Positions 1-8,578 of a stretch of DNA of 64,000 nucleotides are shown here, in pieces. Origin of the DNA: Protaetiibacter intestinalis. GTDB lineage: Bacteria > Actinomycetota > Actinomycetes > Actinomycetales > Microbacteriaceae. The position numbers and the translations under genes were made by a program. Below the pieces are notes generated by a model. The model saw only the letters and a list, made by a program, of their open reading frames with translations, was not told where the DNA came from and made no database searches. Numbering within the stretch: position 1 is the first letter of the stretch; the number at the start of each line of letters is the position of its first letter. Where the stretch lies: positions 1,302,001 to 1,366,000 of the forward strand of contig NZ_CP032630.1 of assembly GCF_003627075.1 (NCBI RefSeq). Reading direction: 5' to 3'.

Positions 1-631
1 CGCCGCGGGCGCGCAGCGAGGCGATCGTGGTGGCGGCGTAGCGCCCCGTGCCGACGAGCAGCACGCGGGCGGCCGACCAGTCGGGGATGCGCGAGGAGGC
101 GAGGTCGAGGGCGAGCCGGGCGAGCGAGCGGTCGGCGCCGCTCAGGTCGCCGGCGGAGCGCACGGTGCGCGAGGTGCGGGCGGCCTGCTGGAAGAGGCGG
201 TCGAGGGGGCCGCTCACGGTGCCCGCGCGGCGGGCGTCCTGGGCGGCGCGCTGCACCTGCCCGGCGATCTCCTCCTCGCCGACGACCATCGACTCGAGCC
301 CCGCGGTCACGGCGAAGAGGTGCCGCACGGCGCCGTCGCCCGTGTGCACGGTCGCGCGCGCCCGCAGCTCGGCGGCATCCTCGGGGGCGAGCCCGCCGAG
401 CGCCGACACCACGGCCTCCGCGGCGATCGCGTCGGCGGCCGCGAGCGGGTCGTCGAGGTCGAGGTAGGCCTCGAAGCGGTTGCACGTCGAGAGCACGACC
501 GCCCCGCGCACGAACTCGAGCTCCGCCAGCCGACGGCTCGCCTCGTCGGCCGGGATGCGGGAGACCCGGTCGAGGAGGGGGAAGTCGGCGTTCGCGTGGT
601 TCGCCGTCAGACAGAACAGCACGCGCCTCAT
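1..631 (-). CDS. hemA: Glutamyl-tRNA reductase, 5' part only
   Basis: NADPH-dependent reduction of glutamyl-tRNA(Glu) to glutamate-1-semialdehyde, first committed step of C5 tetrapyrrole synthesis in the cytoplasm. About 210 N-terminal residues are visible and the gene runs off the left edge. The catalytic-Cys motif STCNRFEAYLD, the MVVGEEEIAGQVQ segment and the beginning of the Rossmann NADPH domain (VLLVGTGRYA) identify the family. The start ATG at 631 gives MRRVLFCLTANHAN; an in-frame ATG at 643 would add four residues. Neither has a clear Shine-Dalgarno. It is transcribed away from hemE with only 30 bp between start codons, so the two promoters must lie close together or overlap coding sequence. 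Its partner enzyme HemL is the last gene of the facing cluster. Confidence 0.95.
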   Translation of the reverse strand, partial: MRRVLFCLTANHANADFPLLDRVSRIPADEASRRLAELEFVRGAVVLSTCNRFEAYLDLDDPLAAADAIAAEAVVSALGGLAPEDAAELRARATVHTGDGAVRHLFAVTAGLESMVVGEEEIAGQVQRAAQDARRAGTVSGPLDRLFQQAARTSRTVRSAGDLSGADRSLARLALDLASSRIPDWSAARVLLVGTGRYAATTIASLRARG

Positions 632-661
632 CGTACCGGGCATGGATGGGAGGATGGTCGG

Positions 662-1717
662 GTGCTGTCCCCTCACCATCCGCTCGTCGACGGGCGCACC
701 GCCGCCGCCCCCTTCATCCGCGCGGTGCGCGGCGACCGGCCCGAGCGCACCCCCGTCTGGTTCATGCGTCAGGCCGGACGCTCGCTGCCCGAGTACCGCG
801 CCTCGCGTGCGGGCGTCGACATGCTCGACGCGTGCCTGACGCCCGAGCTCGCGGCCGAGATCACCCTGCAGCCGGTGCGCCGGCACGGGGTGGACGCCGC
901 GATCCTGTTCAGCGACATCGTCGTGCCCGTGCTGCTCGCGGGCGTCGACGTGCGTATCGTGCCGGGCCGCGGCCCCGTGCTCGACTCCCCCATCCGCACG
1001 GCATCCGACGTGCTGCGGCTGCGCCCGATCGACCCCGAGGCGCTCGCCCCGATCGCGGAGGCCGTGCGGCTGACGGTCGCCGAGCTCGGCTCGACGCCGC
1101 TCATCGCCTTCGGCGGCGCGCCCTTCACGCTCGCCTCCTACCTCGTCGAGGGCGGCCCCTCGAAGGATCAGCTGCGGGCGCGCTCCCTCATGTACAGCGA
1201 CCCGCACGCCTGGGCCGCGCTGCTGAACTGGTGCGCGGATGTCACGGGCGCCTTCCTGCGCGCGCAGGTCGAGGCGGGCGCGAGCGCCGCCCAGCTGTTC
1301 GACTCGTGGATCGGCTCGCTCGCGCGCCGTGACTACCAGCGACGCGTGGCGCCGCACTCGAAGCGGGCGCTCGACGCGCTGCGCGGGTTCGAAGTTCCGC
1401 GCATCCACTTCGGCGTCGGCAGCGGCGAGGTCATCGACCTGCTGCCGGGGCTCGGCGTCGACGCCGTGGGCGTCGACTGGCGGCTGCCGCTCGACGAGGC
1501 GAGCGCCCGGCTCGGCGGCGGCGTGCCCCTGCAGGGCAACATCGACCCGGCCCTGCTCGCGGCGCCGTGGTCCGTGCTGCAGTCGCATCTCGAGGACGTG
1601 CTCGACCGCGGGCTCGCCGCACCCGCGCACGTCGCGAACCTCGGCCACGGGGTGCCGCCGGACACCGACCCCGAGGTGCTCACCCGCGTCGTGGAGTTCG
1701 TGCATGCCCGAGGGTGA
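662..1717 (+). CDS. hemE: Uroporphyrinogen decarboxylase
   Basis: Decarboxylates the four acetate side chains of uroporphyrinogen III to coproporphyrinogen III in the cytoplasm. The 351-residue product has the family's usual length and carries the N-terminal signature TPVWFMRQAGRSLPEYR, the GGAPFTLASYLVEGG segment, FDSWIGSL, and the C-terminal LGHGVPPDTDPE block. The GTG at 662 was chosen because GGGAGGA (648-654) lies 7 nt upstream and the family signature starts about 35 residues later; the longer open frame upstream is shadow sequence inside hemA. It heads the plus-strand heme cluster and overlaps hemY by 14 bp, which suggests translational coupling. Confidence 0.96.
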   Translation: MLSPHHPLVDGRTAAAPFIRAVRGDRPERTPVWFMRQAGRSLPEYRASRAGVDMLDACLTPELAAEITLQPVRRHGVDAAILFSDIVVPVLLAGVDVRIVPGRGPVLDSPIRTASDVLRLRPIDPEALAPIAEAVRLTVAELGSTPLIAFGGAPFTLASYLVEGGPSKDQLRARSLMYSDPHAWAALLNWCADVTGAFLRAQVEAGASAAQLFDSWIGSLARRDYQRRVAPHSKRALDALRGFEVPRIHFGVGSGEVIDLLPGLGVDAVGVDWRLPLDEASARLGGGVPLQGNIDPALLAAPWSVLQSHLEDVLDRGLAAPAHVANLGHGVPPDTDPEVLTRVVEFVHARG

Positions 1718-2981
1718 GTCACCGCGCGTCGTCGTGGTGGGCGGCGGCGTCGCCGGCCTCGTGGCGGCGCGCGAGCTCGCGCGCGCCGGTCGCGAGGTCA
1801 CGGTGCTCGAGGCGGGCGAGCGGCTCGGCGGGCAGCTCGCCAGACATTCCGTAGCAGGCATAGAACTGGATGCGGGAGCCGAGGCGTACGCCACGCGCGG
1901 TGACGACATCCCCCGGCTGCTGCGCGAGCTGCACCTCGACACCGACATCGTGACCCCCGCCCCGGCGCCGGCCTGGCTGCACCGTCGCGACGGCTCGGCC
2001 GTGCCGCTGCCCGCGACGAGCCTCTTCGGCATCCCCGGGGTGCCGCTCGCCCAGGACGTCATCACGGCGATCGGGGTGCGCGGTGCGCTGCGCGCCCAGC
2101 TCGACTCGGTGCTGCCGGACGTCGTCGGCGCGAAGGCCGGGACGCTCGGCGAACTCGTGCGGCGGCGGATGGGAGGCGCCGTCGTCGACGGGCTCGTCTC
2201 GCCCGTGACGCGCGGCGTGCACTCGCTTCCGGCCGACGAGCTGCCGCTCGACCGCGCGGCGCCCGGCCTGCGTCGCGCGCTCCGCAGCGAGGGCTCGCTC
2301 GCCCGCGCCGTGCGGGCGATGCGCGAGCAGGCGCCCGCGGGTTCGGCGGTCGCGTCGCTGCGCGGTGGGCTGTTCCGGCTCGTCGACGCCCTCGAGGCCG
2401 AGCTCCGCACGCTCGGCGTGGAGCTGCGCACGGGTGTCGCCGCGGCACGTTGGGACGCCCTCGGGGTGACGACGTCGACGGGCGAGTGGATCCTCGGCGA
2501 GGTGGTGCTCGCGGCGCCCCTCGACGCGGAGGCGCCCCGCACCCGCGTGACCGTCGCGACGATCGCCGTCGACGCGCCCGAGCTCGCCGCCGTGCCGCGC
2601 GGCACCGGGGTGCTCGTCGCACCCGACGCCCCGGGCGTCACGGCGCGCGCGCTCACGCAGGTGAGCGCCAAGTGGGCGTGGGTGGCCGAGGCCACCCCGC
2701 TGCAGCTGCTGCGGCTGTCGTACGACGCGGGCGTCGAGGTGACCCCCGAGCTCGCCCGAGCGGATGCCGAGGTGCTGCTCGGGATGCCCGTCCCGACCCC
2801 CGTCGACGCCGCGGTCGTCGAGTGGGAGCGCACCGGTCGTCGCGTCGGCGGCGAACATGCCATTGACGGAATGCATCGGGTGGGGGAGGCTGAATCGGGC
2901 ACGGGGCTCGCGGCGGTCGTGTCCTACGCCCGAACCGTCGCGAATGCAATCCCCTCCGGAACCTCGGAGGGCGAGGGCTAG
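1704..2981 (+). CDS. hemY: Coproporphyrinogen III oxidase (HemY/CgoX, FAD-dependent)
   Basis: FAD-dependent oxidase of the HemY family. In actinobacteria, which use the coproporphyrin pathway, HemY oxidises coproporphyrinogen III to coproporphyrin III, so cgoX is the functionally accurate name. The 425-residue product opens with the dinucleotide-binding fold (VVVVGGGVAGLVAARELA, then TVLEAGERLGGQ) and contains the family SLRGGLFRLVDALE segment and a C-terminal flavin-contact region (MHRVGEAESGTGLAAVVSYA). The ATG at 1704 lies inside the end of hemE and begins just before the Rossmann strand. Assignment to CgoX rather than protoporphyrinogen oxidase is supported by chdC and cpfC downstream. 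Confidence 0.93.
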   Translation: MPEGESPRVVVVGGGVAGLVAARELARAGREVTVLEAGERLGGQLARHSVAGIELDAGAEAYATRGDDIPRLLRELHLDTDIVTPAPAPAWLHRRDGSAVPLPATSLFGIPGVPLAQDVITAIGVRGALRAQLDSVLPDVVGAKAGTLGELVRRRMGGAVVDGLVSPVTRGVHSLPADELPLDRAAPGLRRALRSEGSLARAVRAMREQAPAGSAVASLRGGLFRLVDALEAELRTLGVELRTGVAAARWDALGVTTSTGEWILGEVVLAAPLDAEAPRTRVTVATIAVDAPELAAVPRGTGVLVAPDAPGVTARALTQVSAKWAWVAEATPLQLLRLSYDAGVEVTPELARADAEVLLGMPVPTPVDAAVVEWERTGRRVGGEHAIDGMHRVGEAESGTGLAAVVSYARTVANAIPSGTSEGEG

Positions 2982-2984
2982 TCT
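2952..2984 (+). promoter_or_regulatory. Hairpin plus candidate -10 at the hemY end
   Basis: CCCTCCG (2952-2958) pairs with CGGAGGG (2965-2971) across a 6-nt loop in the last codons of hemY, followed by a TAGTCT hexamer (2979-2984), a plausible actinobacterial -10. Together with the 59-bp gap before the next gene this could mark attenuation and a new transcription start for the small envelope genes. No convincing -35 is visible, so this is tentative. Confidence 0.3.
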
Positions 2985-3040
2985 GGGACGACAGCCCCAC
3001 ATGGCCACCGCGCAGCGGGACGCGGAGAACGGAGCGCACC

Positions 3041-3391
3041 ATGAAAGGCAAGATCCTCTTCCTCGCCGGACTCGGCGTCGGATACGTGCTCGGCACGCGC
3101 GCCGGTCGGCAGCGCTACGAGCAGATCAAGGCGGCCGCCTCGAACCTCTGGAACGCGCCGATCGTGCAGAAGCGCGTCGACGACGTGCAGGACTTCGTGA
3201 AGGACAAGGCGCCCGAGGTGGCCGAGTTCGTCGCCGACGGCGCCAAGAAGGTCGTCGCGCAGGTCGCCGGCCGCGGCTCGAGCAGCTCGTCCGCCCGCGC
3301 GGCGACGAAGGCGCCCGCCCAGGCTCCGGCGAAGAAGGCGCCCGCGAAGTCCACCACCGCGAAGAAGTCGACGTCCGGCTCCGGCTCCTGA
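3041..3391 (+). CDS. YtxH-like small membrane-associated protein
   Basis: 116-residue protein starting with a short hydrophobic segment (ILFLAGLGVGYVLGTRAG), the hallmark of YtxH-type proteins, then an amphipathic helical stretch and a low-complexity Ala/Lys/Pro/Ser tail rich in KKAPAK-like motifs. The basic disordered tail could contact nucleic acid or the inner membrane face, but this is speculation. The start is supported by GGAG about 10 nt upstream. It is first of three small envelope genes between hemY and chdC. No enzymatic motif is visible, and a direct role in heme synthesis is not shown by sequence. Confidence 0.8.
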   Translation: MKGKILFLAGLGVGYVLGTRAGRQRYEQIKAAASNLWNAPIVQKRVDDVQDFVKDKAPEVAEFVADGAKKVVAQVAGRGSSSSSARAATKAPAQAPAKKAPAKSTTAKKSTSGSGS

Positions 3392-3404
3392 CGGGGGTGA
3401 GCGG

Positions 3405-3833
3405 ATGACCGACCCCACCTTCGACCCGACGAGGCGGCGCCCCAAGCGCTCGCTCGTCGAGCTGCTGACGGGCCTGCCCGAGCAGGTGCAGTCCCTCGTG
3501 CAGCGCGAGATCGAGCTCGTCAAGACCGAGCTCGTCGAGAAGCTCAAGGCGCTCGGCGTCGGCGCGGGCCTGCTGCTCGGCGCGGTCGTCGTGCTGCTGT
3601 TCTTCGTCGGCGTGCTGCTGACGCTCGCGATCATCGGCCTCAGCTACGTCATGCCCGACTGGGCCGCGGCGCTCGTCGTCGCGGGCGTGCTGCTCATCGT
3701 CGCGGTGATCCTCGGGCTCATCGGCTACCGCATCCTCAAGCGCGGCATCCCGCCGCTGCCGACCGAGGCCATCGACTCCATCCAGAAGGACATCAACGCC
3801 GTCAAGGGCACAGGAAGGCGAGGACCGTCATGA
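3405..3833 (+). CDS. Phage holin family (Actinobacterial holin-X-like) membrane protein
   Basis: 142-residue protein with a polar amphipathic N-terminus (about residues 15-45, LVQREIELVKTELVEKLKALG), two hydrophobic segments (about residues 50-80 and 85-110) and a short basic C-terminal tail. This organisation matches the actinobacterial putative holin superfamily found beside YtxH-like and DUF3618-like genes. Despite the name, nothing suggests lysis or prophage here, and a membrane-organising role is as likely. It begins 13 bp after the YtxH-like gene and overlaps the next gene by 4 bp (ATGA), so the three genes are probably one translationally coupled unit. Confidence 0.8.
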   Translation: MTDPTFDPTRRRPKRSLVELLTGLPEQVQSLVQREIELVKTELVEKLKALGVGAGLLLGAVVVLLFFVGVLLTLAIIGLSYVMPDWAAALVVAGVLLIVAVILGLIGYRILKRGIPPLPTEAIDSIQKDINAVKGTGRRGPS

Positions 3834-4069
3834 GCGACGCCATCGAGAACGCCAAGGCCGCGGCCGCGAAGGCACGGCACGAGCTGGCCGACACCCTGGA
3901 GGCCATCGAGGACAAGTTCGACGTCCCGAAGCGCACCGGCGAGCTGGTCGACAAGGCGAAGGCCGCCTACGAGCGCAACCCCGTGCCGTGGATCGTCGGG
4001 GGTGCCGCCGTCGCGATCGTCGCGCTCGGCCTCGTCGCCTGGGCGATCTTCGGCGGCGACGACGACTGA
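3830..4069 (+). CDS. DUF3618-like small single-pass membrane protein
   Basis: 79-residue protein. Residues 1-45 are a charged helix rich in Ala/Lys/Glu with the ARHELADTLEAIEDK pattern typical of DUF3618. They are followed by one transmembrane segment (about residues 53-72, IVGGAAVAIVALGLVAWAIF) and an acidic GGDDD end. The ATG overlaps the stop of the holin-like gene. Function is unknown. The group is co-transcribed with or inserted within the heme genes, so it may be an envelope component that shares their regulation. Confidence 0.75.
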   Translation: MSDAIENAKAAAAKARHELADTLEAIEDKFDVPKRTGELVDKAKAAYERNPVPWIVGGAAVAIVALGLVAWAIFGGDDD

Positions 4070-4130
4070 CCTCCCCGCGGCGGTCGGCCGCCGATTCGCG
4101 GCATCCGCGTGATCGGGGGAGGATAGGGGG

Positions 4131-4820
4131 GTGACGTCTGCGCCCTCCGTCCCGTCCGACTCCCCGCGCCCGACCGGCTTCACCCTGTGGGCCGTGTGGC
4201 GCCGCGACCCGGCGAGCCGGGGCGCCGTCACGGTCGACGGCCTCGCCGAGGCGATCGCCGAGGTTGAGGCCACGGGTGTCGTGCTGCGCGGGCTCTACGA
4301 CGTCTCCGGGCTGCGGGCGGATGCCGACCTCATGGTCTGGCTGACCGGCGACACCGCCGAGACCCTGCAGTCGGCGCTGCGCATCCTGCGTCGCGTGCCC
4401 GCGATCGCCGCGCTGCTGCCCACCTGGAACGCCCTCGGCGTGCACCGCGACGCCGAGTTCAGCCGCTCGCACGCGCCGAGCTTCCTGCGGGGGCTGCCGC
4501 CGAAGGGCTGGGTGACGGTCTACCCCTTCATCCGCAGCTACGACTGGTACCTGCTGCCCGACGAGGAGCGCCGCGGGATGCTCGCCGACCACGGCCGCAA
4601 GGGCTCCGAGTACCCGGCCGTGCAGGCGAACACCGTCGCGAGCTTCGCGCTCGGCGACTACGAGTGGATCCTCGCGCTCGAGGCCGACGAGGTGGTCGAG
4701 CTCGTCGACCTCATGCGCCACCTGCGGCAGACCGAGGCGCGCCGGCACGTGCGCGAGGAGGTGCCCTTCTTCACGGGGCGCCGGATCGACGTCGACGAGG
4801 TGGCGGAGGTGCTGTCGTGA
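4131..4820 (+). CDS. chdC: Coproheme decarboxylase (HemQ)
   Basis: Peroxide-dependent decarboxylation of coproheme III to heme b, last step of the coproporphyrin pathway. The 229-residue protein matches the chlorite-dismutase-like ChdC fold. Tyr131 in YPFIRSYDWYLLPDEERR corresponds to the catalytic tyrosine and His154 (23 residues on, in LADHGRKG) to the heme-ligand histidine; this 23-residue offset is the same as in the well-studied Corynebacterium enzyme. The C-terminus carries FALGDYEWILALE. The GTG at 4131 has a strong GGGGGAGGA (4115-4123) 7 nt upstream. The stop overlaps the cpfC start. Confidence 0.95.
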   Translation: MTSAPSVPSDSPRPTGFTLWAVWRRDPASRGAVTVDGLAEAIAEVEATGVVLRGLYDVSGLRADADLMVWLTGDTAETLQSALRILRRVPAIAALLPTWNALGVHRDAEFSRSHAPSFLRGLPPKGWVTVYPFIRSYDWYLLPDEERRGMLADHGRKGSEYPAVQANTVASFALGDYEWILALEADEVVELVDLMRHLRQTEARRHVREEVPFFTGRRIDVDEVAEVLS

Positions 4821-5932
4821 TCGAGACGACGAAGGAGCTCGGGCCCGAGCACGTCGAGACCCCGGTCGCCTACGACGCGATCGTGCTCGCGAGCTTCGGC
4901 GGACCCGAGGGCCAGGACGACGTCATCCCGTTCCTGCGCAACGTGACGCGGGGGCGCGGGATCCCGGACGAGCGCCTCGAGGAGGTCGCCCACCACTACC
5001 GCCACTACGGCGGCGTGAGCCCTATCAACCAGCAGAACCGCGAACTGAAGGCCGCCCTCGAGGCCGAGCTCGCCGCCCGCGGCATCGAGCTGCCCGTGTA
5101 CTGGGGCAACCGCAACTGGGACCCGTATCTCGCGGATGCCGTGCAGCAGGCCTACGACGACGGTCACCGCACGCTCATCGGCGTCGCGACGAGCGCCTAC
5201 GCGAGCTACTCGAGCTGCCGGCAGTACACCGAGGACATCGTGAAGGCACTCGACACGACGGGCCTCGCCGGCGAGGTGCGGCTCGACAAGGTGCGCCCGT
5301 ACTTCGACCACCCCGGATTCGTCACCCCGTTCGTGGAGGGGCTGCGTGCCGCGCTCGCCGAGCTCGCGGCGGCCGGCCACGCGCCCGAGCGCACGCGCGT
5401 GCTGTTCGCCACCCACTCCATCCCGATGACGGCGGCCGTCGAGTCGGGCCCCGACTTCGGCCCCGGCGGCGCCTACGAGGCGCAGCATCTCGCGGTGGCC
5501 GAGGTGGTCATGCGCGAGGCGGGCAGCGACATCGACTGGGAGCTCGTCTACCAGTCGCGCTCCGGCCCCCCGAGCCAGCCGTGGCTCGAGCCCGACATCA
5601 ACGACGTCATCGAGGGCCTGCCCGCGCAGGGCGTCGAGGCGATCGTGATCGTGCCGCTCGGCTTCGTGTCGGATCACATGGAGGTCATGTGGGACCTCGA
5701 CAACGAGGCCCTCGAGTCGGCGGCCGAGGCGGGTCTCGCGGCGAAGCGCATCCCGACCCCCGGCATCCACCCCGCCTTCGTGGCCGGGCTCGTCGACCTC
5801 GTGCTCGAGCGGGTGAACGGCACCCCGGTGGCCGAGCGCCCCGCCCTCACGAACCTCGGACCCTGGTTCGACGTGTGCCGCCCCGGATGCTGCGTGGGCG
5901 TGCAGGCGACCGTCGTGGAGCCGGTGTCGTGA
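4817..5932 (+). CDS. cpfC: Coproporphyrin ferrochelatase
   Basis: Inserts Fe2+ into coproporphyrin III to give coproheme (HemH family). The 371-residue product shows LASFGGPEGQDDVIPFLRNVTRG, HYGGVSPIN, the metal-site histidine region FATHSIPMTAA and the acidic/aromatic VIVPLGFVSDHMEVMWDLDNE block. Cys134 in SSCRQY and the C-terminal CRPGCC cluster (Cys354, 358, 359) fit the [2Fe-2S] cluster known in actinobacterial ferrochelatases, which is inference from family knowledge. The GTG at 4817 overlaps the chdC stop (GTGA). The plus-strand frame is open upstream, but that part lies inside chdC. Confidence 0.95.
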   Translation: MIETTKELGPEHVETPVAYDAIVLASFGGPEGQDDVIPFLRNVTRGRGIPDERLEEVAHHYRHYGGVSPINQQNRELKAALEAELAARGIELPVYWGNRNWDPYLADAVQQAYDDGHRTLIGVATSAYASYSSCRQYTEDIVKALDTTGLAGEVRLDKVRPYFDHPGFVTPFVEGLRAALAELAAAGHAPERTRVLFATHSIPMTAAVESGPDFGPGGAYEAQHLAVAEVVMREAGSDIDWELVYQSRSGPPSQPWLEPDINDVIEGLPAQGVEAIVIVPLGFVSDHMEVMWDLDNEALESAAEAGLAAKRIPTPGIHPAFVAGLVDLVLERVNGTPVAERPALTNLGPWFDVCRPGCCVGVQATVVEPVS

Positions 5933-6840
5933 CCCTGCGGCTCGGCACCCGGGGCAGCGCGCTCGCGCTCGCCCAGGCGCGCACGGTGGCGACGCGCCTC
6001 GGTGCCGAGCTCGTCACGATCGAGAGCGAGGGCGACCGCATCTCCGAGCCGCTCTCGCAGCTCGGCGGGGCGGGGGTGTTCGCCGCGGCGCTGCGCGAGG
6101 CGCTGCTCGCGGGCGAGGTGGATGCCGTCGTGCACTCGTACAAGGACCTCCCGACCGCGCCGCTGCCCGGGCTCACGGTGGCGGCCGTGCCGAAGCGCGC
6201 CGACGCGCGCGACGTGCTGTGCGCGGCGGACGGGCGCGACCTCGACGCGCTGCCCGCGGGGGCGCGGGTCGGCACCGGCTCGCCGCGCCGCCGCGCCCAG
6301 CTGCTGCGCCGCCGCGCCGACCTCGAGGTGGTCGACATCCGCGGCAACATCGACACGCGGCTCGGCCGATTGACCGCCGACGACCCGGAACGCCGCCTCG
6401 ACGCGATCGTGCTCGCCGCCGCGGGTCTCGACCGGCTCGGACGCATCGACGCCGCGAGCGAGTGGATGAGCCTCACCTCCTGGCCCACCGCGCCGGCCCA
6501 GGGCGCACTCGCCGTCGAAACGCGCACCGGCCAGGAGAAGACGGTCGCGAAGCTCGACCACAAGCCCAGCCGCCTGGCCGCGGAGGCCGAGCGCGGCGTG
6601 CTCGCGAAGCTCGAGGCGGGATGCGCTGCGCCGCTCGGCGCGTCCGCCCTGTTCGAGGACGGCCTGCTGTTCCTCTCGGCGCGCGTCTACTCCCTCGACG
6701 GCGCCGAGCAGCTCACGGCATCCCACGCCCTCTACCCGGAGGACGCGAAGGATCCGGCGGGCGAACTCGCGGCCCGGGTGGCCGAGGAGCTGCTCGCGGC
6801 GGGCGCGGCGGAGCTCGCCGGGCTCGGGGGTGCCTCGTGA
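5929..6840 (+). CDS. hemC: Hydroxymethylbilane synthase (porphobilinogen deaminase)
   Basis: Polymerises four porphobilinogen molecules into hydroxymethylbilane. The 303-residue protein begins with LRLGTRGSALALAQA, has the conserved VVHSYKDLPT loop, the arginine-rich substrate site GTGSPRRRAQLLRRR, and Cys232 in LEAGCAAPLGA, which holds the dipyrromethane cofactor. The GTG at 5929 overlaps the cpfC stop by 4 bp. It is immediately followed by hemD in the same coupled arrangement, so product can pass directly to HemD. Confidence 0.96.
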   Translation: MTLRLGTRGSALALAQARTVATRLGAELVTIESEGDRISEPLSQLGGAGVFAAALREALLAGEVDAVVHSYKDLPTAPLPGLTVAAVPKRADARDVLCAADGRDLDALPAGARVGTGSPRRRAQLLRRRADLEVVDIRGNIDTRLGRLTADDPERRLDAIVLAAAGLDRLGRIDAASEWMSLTSWPTAPAQGALAVETRTGQEKTVAKLDHKPSRLAAEAERGVLAKLEAGCAAPLGASALFEDGLLFLSARVYSLDGAEQLTASHALYPEDAKDPAGELAARVAEELLAAGAAELAGLGGAS

Positions 6841-7601
6841 GCGCCGAGCCGCGCAAGCCGCTCGCCGGCTGGCGGGTGCTCGTGCCGCGCGGCGGCAAGT
6901 GGGGCGACGGGGTCGCGGCGAGCGTGCGCGGCTTCGGCGGCATCCCGGTGATCGCCCCGCTCATCAACTTCGCGAGCTCGGACGACCCGATCACGCTCGC
7001 CAACGCCCTGCACGAGCTCGGCGACGGCCAGTTCGCGTGGCTCGTCGTGACGAGCGCCACGACCGTCGACGTGCTCGTGAGCCAGCGCGTCAAGGTGCCC
7101 GACGAGACCCGCATCGCGGCCGTCGGCGAGACGACCGCCGCCGCGCTGCAGCTCGCCGGCTACCGCGTCGACTTCGTGCCCACCTCCGACAACTCGGCGC
7201 GCGGGCTCGTGAAGGAGTGGCCCGACTCGGGCATCCGGGGTCGTGTGCTCATCCCGCAGTCCGACATCGCCGAGCCGACGCTCGTGGCGGGCCTGCAGAA
7301 GCTCGGCTTCGAGGTGGAGTTCGTGACGGCGTACCGCACGGTGGGTGTGCCCGCGGCGATCGAGGTGAAGTCGGATGTCGCCTCCGGACGCATCCGCGCG
7401 ATCCTGGTGACCTCGGGCTCGGTCGCACGGCAGGTGGCGGAGCAGCTCGCGCCGCTGCCCGCGGAGACCGTGGTGGCGTGCATCGGCCCGCGCACCGCCT
7501 TCGACACGCGTGCGGCGGGGCTGCCCGTGCACGTGATCGCCGACGAGCGCAGCGTCGACTCGCTCATCGAGGGTCTCGTCGAGTACGCGGAGGCGGAGTG
7601 A
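6837..7601 (+). CDS. hemD: Uroporphyrinogen-III synthase
   Basis: Cyclises hydroxymethylbilane with inversion of ring D. The 254-residue product shows the weakly conserved two-lobed HemD pattern: [34 protein letters not shown] at the N-terminus (lobe 1), [23 protein letters not shown], then [23 protein letters not shown] and [15 protein letters not shown]. The GTG start at 6837 overlaps the hemC stop. Identification rests on these motifs and on the hemC-hemD-hemB gene order, because HemD primary sequence is poorly conserved. Confidence 0.92.
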   Translation: MSAEPRKPLAGWRVLVPRGGKWGDGVAASVRGFGGIPVIAPLINFASSDDPITLANALHELGDGQFAWLVVTSATTVDVLVSQRVKVPDETRIAAVGETTAAALQLAGYRVDFVPTSDNSARGLVKEWPDSGIRGRVLIPQSDIAEPTLVAGLQKLGFEVEFVTAYRTVGVPAAIEVKSDVASGRIRAILVTSGSVARQVAEQLAPLPAETVVACIGPRTAFDTRAAGLPVHVIADERSVDSLIEGLVEYAEAE

Positions 7602-8578
7602 GCGGCCCCGTCATCCGTCCGCGCCGGCTGCGGCAGAGCCCGGCCTGGCGCCGGCTCGCCCGGGAGACCCGGGTGGATGCCGCCCAGCTGATCCTGCCGA
7701 TGTTCGTCGCCGAGGGGGCCGCCGAGCCGCGCCCCATCGCCTCGATGCCGGGGGTCGTGCAGCACAGCCTCGACTCGTTCCGCGTCGAGCTGCAGCGCGC
7801 GGCGGCCGCGGGGATCGGCGGCGTCATGCTGTTCGGCGTGCCGGTGGAGAAGGACGCGACCGGCTCCGGCGCGACCGACCCCGACGGCATCCTCAACGTC
7901 GCCACGCGCGTCGCCGCCGCCGAGGTGGGCGACGCGCTCGTCGTGCAGACCGACCTGTGCCTCGACGAGTTCACCGACCACGGTCACTGCGGCGTGCTCG
8001 ACGCCGCGGGGCGGGTCGACAACGACGCGACCCTCGTGCGCTACCGCGAGATGGCGCTCGCACAGGCCGAGGCGGGCTCGGGGCTCGTCGGCCTCTCGGG
8101 CATGATGGACGGCCAGGTCGCCGCCGTGCGCGAGGTGCTCGACGCGGCCGGCCGCGCCGACGTGCCGATCCTCGGCTACGCCGCCAAGTACGCCTCCGCC
8201 TTCTACGGCCCGTTCCGCGAGGCCGTGCAGTCCTCGCTCGTCGGCGACCGCCGCACGTACCAGCTCGACCCGGCGAACCGCCGCGAGGGGTTGCGCGAGG
8301 CGCTCATCGACGTCGAGGAGGGCGCCGACGTCGTCATGGTGAAGCCCGCCATGAGCTACCTCGACGTGCTCGCCGACACGGCCGCGGCATCCCCCGTGCC
8401 CGTGTGGGCGTACCAGGTGTCGGGCGAGTACGCGATGATCGCGGCGGCCGCCGGCAACGGCTGGATCGACGGCGACCGGGCCGTCGACGAGTCGCTCACC
8501 TCGATCGTGCGGGCGGGGGCGGATGCCGTGCTCAGCTACTTCGCGCTCGACGCGGCCGAGCGTTGGGCCCGCGCGTGA
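7598..8578 (+). CDS. hemB: Delta-aminolevulinic acid dehydratase (porphobilinogen synthase)
   Basis: Condenses two ALA molecules to porphobilinogen. The 326-residue protein has the Schiff-base lysine regions [16 protein letters not shown] and [11 protein letters not shown]. The metal region reads [17 protein letters not shown]: the first and last cysteines of the classical zinc triad are present, but the middle one is Asp, which I believe is usual for actinobacterial enzymes. The GTG at 7598 overlaps the hemD stop, and the gene overlaps hemL by 4 bp. Confidence 0.96.
   Translation: MSGPVIRPRRLRQSPAWRRLARETRVDAAQLILPMFVAEGAAEPRPIASMPGVVQHSLDSFRVELQRAAAAGIGGVMLFGVPVEKDATGSGATDPDGILNVATRVAAAEVGDALVVQTDLCLDEFTDHGHCGVLDAAGRVDNDATLVRYREMALAQAEAGSGLVGLSGMMDGQVAAVREVLDAAGRADVPILGYAAKYASAFYGPFREAVQSSLVGDRRTYQLDPANRREGLREALIDVEEGADVVMVKPAMSYLDVLADTAAASPVPVWAYQVSGEYAMIAAAAGNGWIDGDRAVDESLTSIVRAGADAVLSYFALDAAERWARA

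Noticed and set aside
3405..3833. Holin-like gene as evidence of a prophage
   Set aside because: No endolysin, integrase, terminase or attachment site nearby; the family is common in ordinary actinobacterial chromosomes.
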